From assembly GCA_964030785.1 (NCBI GenBank), contig OZ034972.1, positions 18,885,683-18,949,682 on the forward strand: a DNA stretch of 64,000 nucleotides, written 5' to 3'. A model generated the notes under the pieces. That model made no database searches. It saw nothing but the letters and a program-made list of their open reading frames with translations, and was not told where the DNA came from. Each line of letters opens with the position of its first letter. Position 1 is the first letter of the stretch. The stretch comes from Siderastrea siderea (Eukaryota > Cnidaria > Anthozoa > Scleractinia > Rhizangiidae). Shown here piece by piece: positions 1 through 10,593 of this stretch. The position numbers and the translations under genes were made by a program.

Positions 1-18
1 TTACACATACATATTCAC

Positions 19-168
19 CTCGACATGAAATTCCCTCTCCAGAGTATCCCTCCAGACATGTGCAGTAGTAAGATCCTTTGGTGTTTGTACAGTTAGCATC
101 ATCATGGCAGATGTGAGCCAAGTGTTGGTACTCAGAGGACAATCCAGATGGGTTACATTCGTTGATAT
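19..168 (-). CDS. cbEGF exon U6-m7 (last visible exon)
   Basis: This 50-codon phase 1-1 exon encodes a cbEGF domain starting [15 protein letters not shown] with the tail [12 protein letters not shown]. It is the m7 type, marked by LAHIC at the second cysteine and SYYC rather than SFYC. The donor reads GTGAAT at 17-18 downward, only 18 bases from the window edge, so the next exon lies outside. The GEGIS tail differs from all other m7 copies. Confidence 0.92.
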
Positions 169-337
169 CTAACAGAAAGGTCACATGAGCATCAGCTTCA
201 TTAATATTATTAAGTAGGCCAAACATATTTAATGTATTTTGCCTATGCAAAACGTAACGAGATCACAAAGAAATTGTTAGCTGCAAACTCATTTTATTGA
301 AATCAAAATTAGGACTTTAACGAAAAGAATACAATAC

Positions 338-487
338 CGGCACATGTGACGCCATCTCCAGAGTATCCTGTGTGGCACGTGCAGTAGAACGATCCCTTAG
401 TGTTTGAACAGTTGGCATCAGCGTGACAGTTGTGAGCAAGATGAAGATATTCATCTGATATTTGGTCAGGAAAACACTCGTTTACAT
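338..487 (-). CDS. cbEGF exon U6-m6
   Basis: The exon encodes a 50-residue domain beginning [19 protein letters not shown] with [13 protein letters not shown] at its end. Six cysteines and the NCS sequon before the third cysteine are intact. The acceptor is TTAG and the donor GTATTG. Confidence 0.93.
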
Positions 488-1540
488 CTAAAGACGACAA
501 AAGAAATGTTGAGGTTTCGGTTTATCATATGTTTATCACTTATTCACATCTATTAATATGGACATAAGTTACTTAGGTACCAGTCATTGTTTGAAATTAA
601 ATTAGGCAAGACAAGTTTTAAAATGATATTCCATTGTCATCACCTTTGGTTAAAAAATGAAAGCACACAATTCTGTTGTTTCACCACCACCACATTTCTA
701 TTGTTTTCACCACTACCAATTCGATTGTTTCGGTTATAACATATAAATTAGCATATATTAATTAGCATATATTCGTGTTCCGTAACACTAACCACAACCA
801 TAATTCTATTGTTTTCACCACCACCACCATGACCACTACCACAATTCTATTGTTTCCAACACAGCCTTGACAATGGAAGGCTGTTTTGGAAAAGAGTTGT
901 TGAGGTGGTGGTGAAAACAATAGGGAACTTTAGATTTTAGTACGAGTACCAGTTTTCAATTCCAGTTTGCAGGCTTTACATTATCACTTCACATACCAAT
1001 CTCATTTCTTAAGCTTCCTTCTTTACTAGTAAACAGCACGAAGGAGACAGGTCTATGGAAACGTCACTGGTTTGAAATTTGACAGTCGTACTCATACTCA
1101 GTATCGTATAGTATGTTTAACAGTTTCCGGCTTTCAACGCTTTCAACGAAATGCGCGCGTTTATATTCAAAATGACAATAAGAGCTTGAGAACCAATCAG
1201 TGTTCGCTAAGGGTGGGCAAGTTTGAGCAAGTCTATTGTTCCTGTTGTGATGGTGTGAGACTCACTTGAACTGGAGGAAATTCAAGTTATGACGTCATCA
1301 CCTAGCCATTAACTATCCTTTCTTATCCAGAAACAGGGCTTAATTCTAGTCTTCCTATACTACTAAGACCCTTTTGCAGCTCCTCGTGTTCTCTAATAGC
1401 GTTTCGACAGTAAGTTAAATGAGTATGATTAGGTGATAGTCAACGAATACAGCCTACCCATCAGATACCGTGATCTGTTTATTTTTTATTACAATTAATA
1501 GTTATCCAACATTTGCTTCTAATACAAGAAGTTAAGTTAC
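488..1540 (-). other. Intron with degenerate CAC/CACCAC-rich repeat block
   Basis: No coding exon is visible in this 1.05-kb intron. Between about 670 and 930 the motif TTCTATTGTTTTCACCACCA recurs three times in degenerate form, and its inverse (GTGGTGGTGAAAACAATAG) occurs near 905-923, so the block can fold back. Short reading frames on the plus strand around 1072-1269 have no recognisable content. Confidence 0.6.
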
Positions 1541-1690
1541 CGACACACGTGACTCCATCTCCAGAGTATCCCGTATGACAGGTGCAGTAGAACGATCCTT
1601 TGGTGTTGGTGCAGTTGGCGTCAGCGTGACAGTTGTGAGCAAGATGAAGATAATCATCAGATATCTGATCAGGGAAACACTCGTTCACAT
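1541..1690 (-). CDS. cbEGF exon U6-m5
   Basis: A 50-codon exon with [19 protein letters not shown] and tail [13 protein letters not shown]. The DDYL variant is shared with several m3 exons rather than with its neighbour m6 (DEYL). Acceptor CAG and donor GTAACT are both good. Confidence 0.93.
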
Positions 1691-1950
1691 CTGAAAGACG
1701 ACAAACCAAGCGTTGAGTCTTCGGTTTGTACGTATATGTTTAGTTTGTAACACTATCCTAAATATTCGAAACATATATAATAATAATAAAAATAATAAAA
1801 ACTAAAGCATGCAGCCTCGTTACATTTTAAAAAATATTCTTCATCTCACGCATGAATTGTTGAAAACAATTGCTTACATAAATTACACAAACCACAAATT
1901 AGATAGGTATGGAAACTGACTACTATAGCGACACATTATAATTAACCTAC

Positions 1951-2073
1951 CGACACACGTGACTCCATCTCCTGAGTAGCCATGGTGACAAGTGCAGTAG
2001 AATGAGCCCTTTGTGTTGGTACAGTTGGCGTCGGTATGGCAGTTGTCAGTGTCTGTGGCGCATTCTTCAATGT
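1951..2073 (-). CDS. cbEGF exon U6-m4 (short type)
   Basis: This 41-codon exon encodes DIEECATDTDNCHTDANC and the tail [13 protein letters not shown]. It is the compact cbEGF form without the nine-residue insertion between the first and second cysteines. The HHGYSG tail is shared with m4 of U2 and with the short exon at m5 of U1. Confidence 0.93.
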
Positions 2074-2452
2074 CTGCAAATGAAGTATTGCTATTTTTTT
2101 GGGTTGTTACTAAACGGATAATTGAATAGTTGAAGTACTTTGATATACATTTACTTTTCTCAAATTAATATGATGTTTAAGAATAATCGTATTTTTATCT
2201 ACACGATAGGCTCTTTGATTCTCTTTACATTGAACTGCATGGAAGTATTGTTCAATAAAATAAAGGTATTAAATTAAAATGACCCTGGTTAGCCTGGTGT
2301 CCATTATGATCACTGACGAACGCCGGGTATCGCTGAGTGCTCTTTAGCTTGCTATCGTCAGTAATGATATAGAGACCAGTCATATTGCAAATTTTACAAA
2401 TTTATGTTAGCATAGCGATTTCGTTTAATTAACGGTTATCATAATTAGTAAT

Positions 2453-2462
2453 GGATCAGGAG
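2453..2462 (-). promoter_or_regulatory. Conserved intronic GGATCAGGAG motif (m3-m4 intron)
   Basis: The plus-strand decamer GGATCAGGAG (CTCCTGATCC in the transcript) lies about 50 bases beyond the m3 donor. The same decamer appears in the equivalent intron of every unit although the surrounding intron has diverged. A splicing or pairing role is only an inference. Confidence 0.45.
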
Positions 2463-2515
2463 TTTATTAGCGTTAGCGTAGTTAGGTAAAAACTACTCTT
2501 TAGCACATAACGTAC

Positions 2516-2665
2516 CAACACAAGTGACTCCATCTCCAGAATATCCATTAAAACATGTACAGTAGAACGATCCTTTAGTGTTGGTACAGTTGGCATCAGC
2601 GTGACAGTTGTGAGTAAGATGAAGGTATTCATCAGATATTTGACCAGGAAAACATTCATCCAGGT
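2516..2665 (-). CDS. cbEGF exon U6-m3
   Basis: The exon begins DLDECFPGQISDEYLHLTH and ends [13 protein letters not shown]. The N-G-Y-S-G tail places it in the m3 class, but the GDGVTC part is of m5/m6 type, so the tail looks mixed. Acceptor GAAG is slightly weak; donor GTACGT is good. Confidence 0.92.
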
Positions 2666-2876
2666 CTTCAGGGAAAAGAAAACATTTTTGTGATTTCTAC
2701 TTTATTATAATTCCTGAAAAACTCTCATCCAAATAATACTGCAATACCTTAAAGAATATGATGATCATAACAGTACGTTAATCATCACAGATTGTTTCCT
2801 TTACTCAGGATGGACAATCCGACATTTATTCGACAACCAGAATCATTTACCAATCAGACATTCATTCAACAAATGT

Positions 2877-2950
2877 CAGTCAGTCAGTCAGTCAGTCAGC
2901 TAGTCAGTCAGTCAGTCAGTCAGTCAGTCAGTCAGTCAGTCAGTCAGTCA
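2877..2950. repeat. (CAGT)n microsatellite
   Basis: About eighteen CAGT units run here with a single CTAG interruption near 2900. It sits in the intron between m2 and m3 of U6. The serine-glutamine-valine reading frame it creates on the plus strand is a by-product of the repeat. Confidence 0.95.
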
Positions 2951-3070
2951 TTGAGACAGCCACTTAGTCAGTCCGGCCACAAACAACAGGACCACACTCG
3001 AGGCTATTACTCGAGGAATGAACAACGAGTAAATTGAATGACTAATGCTAAAAAACTATACTAAATCTAC

Positions 3071-3220
3071 CTGTACAAATAACACCGTCTCCAGAGTATC
3101 CCGTATGGCACGTGCAGTAGAACGATCCTTTGGTGTTCGTGCAGTTGGCGTCGTCATGGCAATTGTGGGCATAACTGCTTTGTTGAGGCGCTAGGCTTTT
3201 GTCGTCACACTCTGTTATAT
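3071..3220 (-). CDS. cbEGF exon U6-m2
   Basis: Encodes DITECDDKSLAPQQSSYAH followed by the standard core and [13 protein letters not shown]. The m2 class replaces the FPDQIS segment with an acidic-polar stretch (DDKSLAP) and YAHNC. Splice sites are GCAG-type acceptor ATCTGCAG and donor GTAGAT. Confidence 0.92.
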
Positions 3221-3385
3221 CTGCAATTTTGTTCGAGAGAATTAATCTATGTTTTCGTAACATGAATGGTACTGAAGATCCAAGTTCTTCTAAAATGAAG
3301 GAAAAATAACAAATTTCAGGTTCTAGCTAGAATGATATATACCGTAAATGATCGATTGAGCGCCGCGGCGCTTATTTCAACTACG

Positions 3386-3416
<31 letters not shown>

Positions 3417-3629
3417 TCACAGACTAGTAGAAATTCCGTTTTGGCTAGTAAGTTTTGCGCTTTCACTAGCCATTTTGGCTAGTAAAAAATTTTAAAGCAC
3501 TAAAGCACAGGATGGGAACCAAACTAATGTTACTTCTGATGACTGGATCCCAAAAGCAAATTGAGTGTACTGAGCAGAAACTAAAACTTATTCCGTAAAA
3601 GGATATCATAATGTTGGTATGACACTTGT

Positions 3630-4015
3630 TCTGTGCTCTCAACGTTTTTTCCTATTAATTCTTGTCTCAGTTGGCAACGTTTGTCCGTCATTACTACGTT
3701 CGAACAAAATTAGCCGTCTTCAAAACGTTTCACGATACGTTTCCTTGAAAGGTCCATTAGTGCGTTCATATGATATTTGTCTACACGTTGGTACGTTCAC
3801 ACAATTCTTTGGTCTTCTCTTATCGACTTTTTCCCATTAATTGCTACGTTAGTACAATGTTACTTTCTCTTCCCAGCGTTTCTATGTAACGTCTTCACAA
3901 GATTTCTTCGTGGTAAGAAGGTTCGTCAATTTATTAGTCTAGCCCTCTCAACGTTTCTTCGTACGTTAGCACGTTCTCTCGACACTGTTCTGGGTTAACA
4001 AACAAACAAGGGGGT

Positions 4016-4048
<33 letters not shown>

Positions 4049-4700
4049 AGGGACATGAAACACAAAATTTCGGATTTATCAACTGAGCTGATAAGGTAGA
4101 TACCTTATCAACTCAGTTGATAAATCCAAAATTTTATTGTTCTGGGTTAGTACATCGGTACGTCAAGTCTACACTGCTTAGCATTTCTCTGTACGTTAGT
4201 ATGTTCAATGAATACGGTATTAGTCTTGTCTTCTCAACGTTTATCCGTACGTTAATGCGATGTTAGTTGCCTTATCTACGTTTCTCCGTACGCTAAAGAC
4301 GTTCTGACGGCCTTAGTTTTGTCTAATAACGTTTCTCCGTAAGTTAGTAGTTGCGTATTTTATTAGTCTCAGTATCTCCTCAACTTGTCTCTGTATCTTG
4401 GTATGTTGACAGTGTTTCTCTCTACTGTAGTGCATTTGCAACCAACGTGTTTGATATGACTTCTCAACGTTTCTCCGTACCTTATTTATAGTAAGTTCGC
4501 ACCTTATTAGTTTTGTCTGCTCAACGTTTCTCCGTACTTGAATACGCTTATAATTTACTACTCTCCTCTTGCAGACGTTTTTCCGCACGTGAGTTGAGTG
4601 ATGTATCAGTCTTGTCTTTTTGACGTTTCTCCGTACCTTACAACGTTCGTACAATGTTAGTCTTGTCTTCCCAACATTTCTCCGTACGATAACATTCTCA
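3630..4700. repeat. Degenerate satellite, unit CAACGTTTCTCCGTACGTTAG
   Basis: The phrase AACGTTTCTCCGTACG with small changes recurs at least ten times (for example near 3952, 4238, 4283, 4328, 4465, 4528, 4577, 4622, 4672) with spacing of about 45 to 65 bases. Reverse-strand translation yields a repeated VRRNVEKT-like peptide that is only the repeat read in one frame. It fills the interior of the nested element. Confidence 0.75.
4012..4145. mobile_element. Short Penelope-type palindromic fragment
   Basis: TTTATCAACTGAGCTGATAAG and TTATCAACTCAGTTGATAAA form a strong palindrome here. The left part (TTAGTTTCTAAAGAAACTGTG) matches the fuller copy at 42913-43115. In this copy the central segment with the hammerhead-like core is missing. 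It sits inside the satellite and so is a third nesting level. Confidence 0.55.
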
Positions 4701-5518
4701 TATAAGGTTAACTTTTCGAGATATTCGTCATAATCTGACCGAAATAGAAAAAAGAGAGGCGTTAACTACATCGGGCCTGGGAATTTGCCCTGAAGGCACA
4801 TAATACTTTGTATTCGTGTGAGGATCTTTAACCGTTGGAAAGAAAAGTCAACATTCCAGTTCTTCGCTCTTGAGATTACAGAGAGGCATGTTTATAGTAC
4901 TTACTTCGGCTAAAAATTGGACATATTCACTGAACACAGTATGAGATTATGCAAAAAGGAAGTGTGGCTAGTGAAAATTTATTTTGGCGAGTGAAATCAA
5001 ACCTCTCACTAGCCACTAGGCTACTATGCTGAAAAGTTAGTCTTGAGCCCTGTACGGGTAAAACACTGAGGGGAATATAGAGAGAATTACGCGAGGCGCG
5101 TACTAGGTATGCACAATTTAATACAAAATGCAAGAAAAAGGACAAATATGTACACCTCGAACTGTTATATGAACCCAGTTTTAAGAGTTTCCCTACATTA
5201 AATCTTTAGAACTCACGAGTTGGTCGTGGTCTTATTTCCTAAGCGATATGGTTTTGATATCTCTTTATATTTGTAAATACCTAAATTAGCGCCGCGGCGC
5301 TTATTCGAGAGCGGCGCTTATTAATTTATTTTCGGTAAAAGTGCGGCGCTTATTCGAGTAGCGGCGCTTATTCGAGTAGCGGCGCTTAATCGATCATTTA
5401 CGGTACCTGATTGAAAAAACGTTGTCGGGAGAAGACCACAAACCATAAACGATACGACCCAGTGGTTTGCTGGGAAACATCTGAACTATTTACTGACTTG
5501 CATTTTGAAAGCCGTTCA

Positions 5519-5830
5519 CTAGCATTGTTTGTCTGTTTTGATATCGCACTTTGTGCATCCGTCACTCATGTACCCGACAGTGAACGAATGGTTGGTGGCA
5601 GGACTTAGTTCTACCGAATAGTTTTCCATCAAAAATTGCTTTAACTCAGGTACGGATGCAAACTTTGGCAAATTTCGCACTGTGTAGTGCTCAAATTCGC
5701 CCTTGTTGGCCAATTTGCCCACTTTCAGGTAGGCTTGCACGGTTTCCATTGCCACGTGCAACTCGCTGCGATCAACATCAGTCACAAGAGAACAGGCTTG
5801 AATTTTGAATATGCAAATGATGATATACAT
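5519..5830 (-). pseudogene. Unrecognised ORF fragment, probably transposon-derived
   Basis: An open frame of about 100 codons contains AYLKVGKLANKGEFEHYTVR and NHSFTVGYMSDG. It reads like part of a real protein rather than random sequence. It lies in the m1-m2 intron of U6, right of the nested transposons, with no matching splice sites. I do not recognise the family; an ORF left by a mobile element is my guess. Confidence 0.35.
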
Positions 5831-6007
5831 CTACCCAAAAATCCGTTGGCTCTCATCGTCAATGGTTTATGCTTTTCACCCGACAACGTTTTTTCAATTA
5901 GGTGTATACAGCTGTTGTGGAGGGTCTACTTTACAGTACCACCGAAACTTTGGCACGTTCCATTTCGCACAAGTTGTCGAAAACGATGTGGCCAATCTGA
6001 AACTTAC

Positions 6008-6130
6008 CAACACACTTGACTCCATCTCCAGAGTATCCTGTATGACACGTGCAGAAGAACGATCCTTTGGTGTTGGTACAGTTGGCATCAGCATGACAGT
6101 TGTGAGTTCCAGATGCACACTCGTCAATGT
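6008..6130 (-). CDS. cbEGF exon U6-m1 (short type)
   Basis: A 41-codon exon encoding [18 protein letters not shown] with the variant SFFCTC and tail GVKCVG. The m1 class has [ST]G-[TA]-H-N-C between the first two cysteines. The m1-m2 intron here is 2.8 kb because of the transposon nest. Confidence 0.93.
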
Positions 6131-6536
6131 CTTGGTAAGAAAGAATACTGAAATCGTCAGGTTCTGCTACAGAGCAGACCAGTGAACAAAGTCACATGTA
6201 ATAGAAGAACATCACTTGTAAAGGTTTAGATGTACAATGTTTCATTAAGCCATTGAAAAATGGCGGTAATATAATTTAGTTCAATAGTTATATAAGTAAC
6301 TTCCAGGTACCGTTTTTTCTTTTCTTCCTGTTTATTTCTCGCACGCGATCGAAATTGGTAGTATACCATTATTTAATAAAACCGAGAAAACGTCTTTGGA
6401 TGGTGAATTTTAAGAAGACTGTTTAAGGTAGATGCATTCTTGTCATTCAAAAATATTTACTGATCTTCAAGTCTCGCCCAGATGGATTCATTTAGGGGAA
6501 ACATGCTGATATTCTTCCTTCCGCATGTTTTATTAC

Positions 6537-6686
6537 CTGTGCAATGCTCCCCTGAGCCAGAGTATCCCTCCAGACATGTGCAGTAGTAAGCTCCTTTGGT
6601 GTTTGTACAGTTAGCATCATCATGGCAGATGTGAGCCAAGTGTTGGTACTCCGAGGACAATCCAGATGGGTTACATTCGTTGACAT
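6537..6686 (-). CDS. cbEGF exon U5-m7
   Basis: Encodes [19 protein letters not shown] with tail [12 protein letters not shown]. It is nearly identical in protein and DNA to U1-m7 at 34689-34838, some 28 kb away, and less like the other m7 copies. Donor GTAATA, acceptor TTAG. Confidence 0.93.
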
Positions 6687-7111
6687 CTAACAGAGAGTCA
6701 AATGGATATCGATTTCATTTACATTCAAGAGATAACGTTAACGTATTCATATTAAATTTGGTACTTGAACTGTCGTTTTGTTTAATCGTTTTAGTCGAAA
6801 ATAAGGTCTATTATATTTTTCACTTAGTAGTAAAGTGTGATAGGTTAATGAAGACATGTTTCCCTATAGATGGAAAGGCTTACTTTCATAAATCCTTTCA
6901 GGTCGCTTCGGAAACATAAACCCTTGAACAGGTTTTAAGTTTACTACATAGCATTGAAGGAGTCTTTCGGAATTTTCACGTGGCTGCTTAAGTTAGGTTC
7001 TTCTTTCTGAAATCTAAACACTGGTTCTTCAGCGCAGTTTGTTAAATCTGCACAAATCACAAAGCCGACGTTAACCAAATCAAAGACACATACAAGAATC
7101 AAAGTACCTAC

Positions 7112-7261
7112 CAACACACGTGACACCATCCCCAGAGTATCCCATTTGACACGTGCACGAGAATGATCCTTTGGTGTTGGAACAGTTGGCATCAGCGTTA
7201 CAGTTGTGAGCAAGATGAAGATATTCATCAGATATCTGATCAGGAAAACACTCATCCACGT
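7112..7261 (-). CDS. cbEGF exon U5-m6
   Basis: Encodes [19 protein letters not shown] with CNADANC instead of CHADANC and SFSCTCQMGYSGDG. The His-to-Asn and His-Thr-to-Gln-Met changes are found only in this copy. Donor GTAGGT. Confidence 0.93.
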
Positions 7262-8032
7262 CTACATTGAGGAAAGGACATTGAGCGAGAAACACGTCAT
7301 TTTTGACTTGTGACTTGTTTGTGACATATATCTATATACATGGTGGATGGAATCTATAAAACAAAGATGAATGTGAAACTGATTCGTCCTCATCCACAAT
7401 TACAAATTGCGTTTTTACTAGAATTTGCTGTACAATTACCTTGATCCGGTCAAATTTGCGTTTGTCTTTTTATCAGTTTATAGCAAGACGCAACCAAACA
7501 TGCAGGGTCTCGACTGAGACCGTAAGATTTGTCCAATACCTCTCCGCTTTAATAGTATCCATCGCAATTGGAGTTTTCCACCAATTCTTCGTCCTCAGTT
7601 GTCACCCGGATCTGGTCTCAAGCATCCAAAGTAATTAACAGGTGGAACGCAGAAGGCCCTAACCCCACGATACAAGAACTAGTATCTCATCGTAAGATTC
7701 AGAGTCGTGTAAGATTTAAATATTACGAGGATGAAGGAGCTTCAAAGTGACGTGCAAAACAGACCATAGATAGGTATTCTCCGTCCTGAAGTTGACTATA
7801 ACACCACCAGTTAGGAGCGGAACGTTCAACAGTGAGGAGCTAATCACGGACATTGAAAGTTTAGTTGCATGACGACAGTGGGACAAGAAAGTGAAACAAG
7901 TTGCTTGAAAAAGCAACAACAGTGGTTTGCAGGCAACATCAATGAAATGCAGTCTATCATTGATAAGAAAAAAGACGCAAACCAAAAAACACAATCGAAA
8001 ATGGGGGTGAAAGAGCAGAGTTTGCTGAGGCC

Positions 8033-8318
8033 AGAAGTTTAATGCGACAGATGATAAGGAATCTCAAGCACTGAGCCACAAATGTAGGAAAATGAAGACA
8101 TCCTGAATGTTAAGTATTTCTTTGCAGCCATTTTAATTTGGGATTGTATGTTTACTTGGTTGAGGTACTGAGAAGTACTGAGAAGTTTAATGCGACAGAT
8201 GATAAGGAATCTCAAGCACTGAGCCACAAATGTAGGAAAATGAAGACATCCTGAATGTTAAGTATTTCTTTGCAGCCATTTTAATTTGGGATTGTATGTT
8301 TACTTGGTTGAGGTACTG
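8033..8318. repeat. 148-bp tandem duplication
   Basis: Two adjacent copies begin AGAAGTTTAATGCGACAGAT at 8033 and 8181 and are almost identical to the end of the second copy near 8318. The near identity indicates a recent duplication inside the degraded retroelement region. Confidence 0.9.
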
Positions 8319-9000
8319 TCCCTCTTTCAACTGCTGATGGTGCCAAACCGAACATCTATTCTGAAGCGTTGTGAAGAACGTCTTAGGAAGCTACTAAACC
8401 AGCCATCTACAGTTGAGCAAAATATCAATGCTATGAAACAGAAGCCCGTTATTCATCAACTTGCCAGGGCAAGTTTACAGCAGCTTACAATGAAGCCATA
8501 TAATTACAAGCTATCAATACACCCCAAAATGGCAAAGCCCTGGGAGAAGATGGAATTCCGCGGAGGTCTTCAAGCATGGATGAGGCCAAACGCTTCTTAA
8601 TCAGCTGCTCGAATTGCTCGGGTTAATATGGCAAAATAAGGACGTTAAAGATTAAATGAAATAATTGGCACTATCTACAAACATAAATGAAACCGGTTTG
8701 AATGCAAAAACTTCCCTCGTGGACGTTGTTCAGCGTTGTTGAAAACTTAGTACCTGGTTATCATAACAGCCAACAATTAGCGTCGCCTCATGGACGCTGT
8801 TGTCGAAATCTTATTACCTGAGCCACAACCTGGCTTTAGAAATACGCGAAGGGGCATCGACACAGTGCTCGCGGCCAGGCTCCTTCAAGGAAATTGTACT
8901 GAGGAAAATGCCAGTCTTAACGAAGCTCTTTCTCGTCGATGTGACAAAAGCTTACCTCGACATGTCCTGGCCAAGCAGACAGTAAATATCGCGTTGGCAA
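8286..9000 (+). pseudogene. Non-LTR retrotransposon reverse transcriptase remnant
   Basis: The plus-strand frame from 8286 to 8600 includes RLRKLLNQPSTVEQNINAMK and KPWEKMEFRGGLQAW, matching the segment just before the RT core of RTE/CR1-type elements (…LLNxPS…, …GKAPGxDGI…). From 8790 a frame reads QPGFRNTRRGIDTVLAARLL, the conserved GFR…DTV motif, and after a shift to the next frame KLFLVDVTKAYLDM matches the FVDLTKAFD motif. Stops and the frameshift make it dead. It is antisense to the host gene in the m5-m6 intron of U5. Confidence 0.72.
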
Positions 9001-9178
9001 ACCCACAAGACACCTGAACACTAAGCCAAAAACTATCGAATCAACCAACTGATGGCACGAAAAGCCAAAATGCAAATCCCTCGTCTTTTCTTTCGAGCAC
9101 TCTGTATCACTGACCAATAAAATTTGTTTCATCATCATTAGAAGGTCTAATTTGTAATGTCCAAGGCAATTAGATTAC

Positions 9179-9311
9179 CTAGACATGTGACTCCATCTCC
9201 ATAGTACCCCGTATGACAAGTGCAGTGGAACAATCCCTTAGTGTTTGAACAGTTGGCATCAGCGTGACAGTTGTGGGCAAGATGAAGATAGTCGTCAGGT
9301 TATTGACCAGG
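9179..9311 (-). pseudogene. Decayed cbEGF exon (duplicate of U5-m5)
   Basis: The sequence matches the m5 exon at 9506-9655 from P-G-Q onward to the donor, but the DVNEC-coding start and the splice acceptor are gone and CAA-TTA has become CAA-TAA, an in-frame stop (PGQ stop PDDYLHLAH). Later differences are GLFHC for GSFYC and GYYGDG for GYSGDG. The donor GTAATC remains. Without an acceptor it should be skipped. Confidence 0.88.
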
Positions 9312-9505
9312 CCAAAAAACTATCCCAAAAAACTATCGCATCAAACAGCTGATAGCACGAAAAACCAAATTGCAGATCGCTCGTCTTTCAGAAGAACTAC
9401 CCCAAAAGCGTCCCAACATTCGAGCACTCTGTATTACTGACCAATAAAATTTGTTTAATCATCATTAGAAGGTCTAATTTGTAATGTTCAAGGAAATTAG
9501 CTTAC

Positions 9506-9655
9506 CTAGACATGTGACTCCATCTCCAGAGTACCCCGTATGACAAGTGCAGTAGAACGATCCCTTAGTGTTTGAACAGTTGGCATCAGCGTGACAGTTG
9601 TGAGCAAGGCGAAGATAGTCGTCAGGTAATTGACCAGGAAAGCATTCGTTCACAT
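9506..9655 (-). CDS. cbEGF exon U5-m5
   Basis: Encodes [19 protein letters not shown] with tail [13 protein letters not shown]. The GQLPDD segment is unique to this locus and to its broken twin at 9179-9311. Donor GTAAGC, acceptor ACAG. Confidence 0.93.
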
Positions 9656-9811
9656 CTGTAAGTAAATAAATTAAATGCTGGTAATGGTACAAAGATTTCC
9701 TGCATCAAGGGTCAACACTAATTAATTAGAAAACTGGCATCGTCTTAACGACTCTGTGTTTCTGTTTAGCAATTCTGTGTCGTGGGGGATTCAAATACTC
9801 GCATAACTTAC

Positions 9812-9934
9812 CGACACACATGACTCCATCTCCTGAGTAACCATAGTGACACGTGCAGTAGAAAGAGCCCTTGGTGTTGGTGCAGTTGGCGTCAGCGTGA
9901 CAGTTGTCTGTATCTGTGGCGCATTCCTCGATAT
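9812..9934 (-). CDS. cbEGF exon U5-m4 (short type)
   Basis: Encodes [18 protein letters not shown] and [13 protein letters not shown]. The intron separating it from m5 is only 156 bases. Donor GTAAGT is a perfect consensus. Confidence 0.93.
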
Positions 9935-10112
9935 CTAAAATTCAAGTGTATTACTTTTTGGGTTTTATCCCAAATCTTCACCCACTGCTGGTCATGCAAA
10001 AAGGTTCCTGGTTTACCTGGTATTTCACTTTTTCTCTAGTCAGCAGCATCCCGCTTGATAAAGGAATAAATTATTCAAAAAGAGAGGCGAAAATTCAAAT
10101 AATAAAGTATAT

Positions 10113-10122
10113 GGATCAGGAG
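10113..10122 (-). promoter_or_regulatory. Conserved intronic GGATCAGGAG motif (U5)
   Basis: The decamer sits about 150 bases past the m3 donor in the m3-m4 intron, with GTTTAT following as in U6. Confidence 0.45.
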
Positions 10123-10274
10123 TTTATGGGTTGTAGCAAAAAGCTGAAATATCTTATTATGTTATGGAACCGACGGTGGTGTTGTTGTTATTGGCTGGTA
10201 TAGATATTGTCAAGATAATGAACTATTTATTGCTCTGGTGCCATGACGAATAGGCACTTATGAGCATCACCTAC

Positions 10275-10424
10275 CTACACAATCCGCGCCATTACCAGAA
10301 TAACCGTTTAAACACGTGCAGTAGAATGATCCTTTGGTGTTTGAACAGTTGGCATCAGCGTGACAGTTGTGAGCAAGATGAAGATAATCATCAGATATCT
10401 GATCAGGGAAACACTCGTTCACAT
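10275..10424 (-). CDS. cbEGF exon U5-m3
   Basis: Encodes [19 protein letters not shown] with tail NGYSGNGADCVG. Its donor context ATCACCTACCTACAC on the plus strand is the uninterrupted version of the site that carries a foldback element in U3-m3. Confidence 0.93.
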
Positions 10425-10593
10425 CTGAAAGGAAGACCATACGCCAAAATGCTTTTATTATGGACATAACTGTGAAAAACGATTGAAATGTTAGATTGTA
10501 GTTATAAATAGACGTGAAGTTGAAAACCGTGCAGGAAGAAGAAGTTTGTTTATTTCCTCGTTCCTACCGTATATAATGTTTGAAATATATTAC

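Larger units (their letters stand above)
3387..5052. mobile_element. Nested element with 17-bp TIR and 5-bp target duplication
   Basis: The termini CAGGGCTCGAGACTAAC (3387) and GTTAGTCTTGAGCCCTG (ending 5052) match at 16 of 17 positions when one is reversed. The five bases TACGG occur directly outside both ends (3382-3386 and 5053-5057), which is a clean target duplication. CTAGTNNNACTAGCC-like subterminal repeats occur on both sides. The interior is mostly the satellite described next. It interrupts the TA-flanked element, so it is younger. Confidence 0.72.
3352..5403. mobile_element. TA-flanked inverted-repeat element (mariner-type target), outer shell of nested set
   Basis: The ends are CCGTAAATGATCGATT at 3352 and its reverse complement ending at 5403, each flanked by TA. 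TA target duplications are typical of Tc1/mariner elements. The inner left edge is GC-rich (GAGCGCCGCGGCGC) and the inner right edge holds repeats of GCGGCGCTTATTCGAGTA at about 5287-5395. No transposase is visible; most of the length comes from the element inserted within it. A lone similar end lies at about 15921-15937. Confidence 0.7.
9025..9655 (-). repeat. Tandem segmental duplication carrying an EGF exon (about 300 bp x 2)
   Basis: Two direct copies (about 9025-9311 and 9325-9655) share downstream intron (AAAACTATCG…, GACCAATAAAATTTGTTT, GAAGGTCTAATTTGTAATGT) and the m5-type EGF exon. The right copy holds the intact exon; the left copy lost its first part and its acceptor. The left copy lacks about 25 bases of intron near 9090 that the right copy keeps. 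Confidence 0.85.

Noticed and set aside
2792..3037. Plus-strand frame rich in Ser-Gln-Val
   Set aside because: It is produced by the (CAGT)n microsatellite.
4313..4654. Minus-strand open frame with repeated VRRNVEKT-like peptide
   Set aside because: The peptide repeat is only a satellite DNA unit read in one frame; there is no start context, domain or splice structure.
7716..7994. Minus-strand 92-codon open frame in front of the non-LTR remnant
   Set aside because: Cys/Phe-rich without motifs; most likely a shadow of the degraded retroelement.
8790..9017. Two overlapping plus-strand frames as independent small genes
   Set aside because: Both carry parts of the same reverse transcriptase motif series, so they are one frameshifted remnant.
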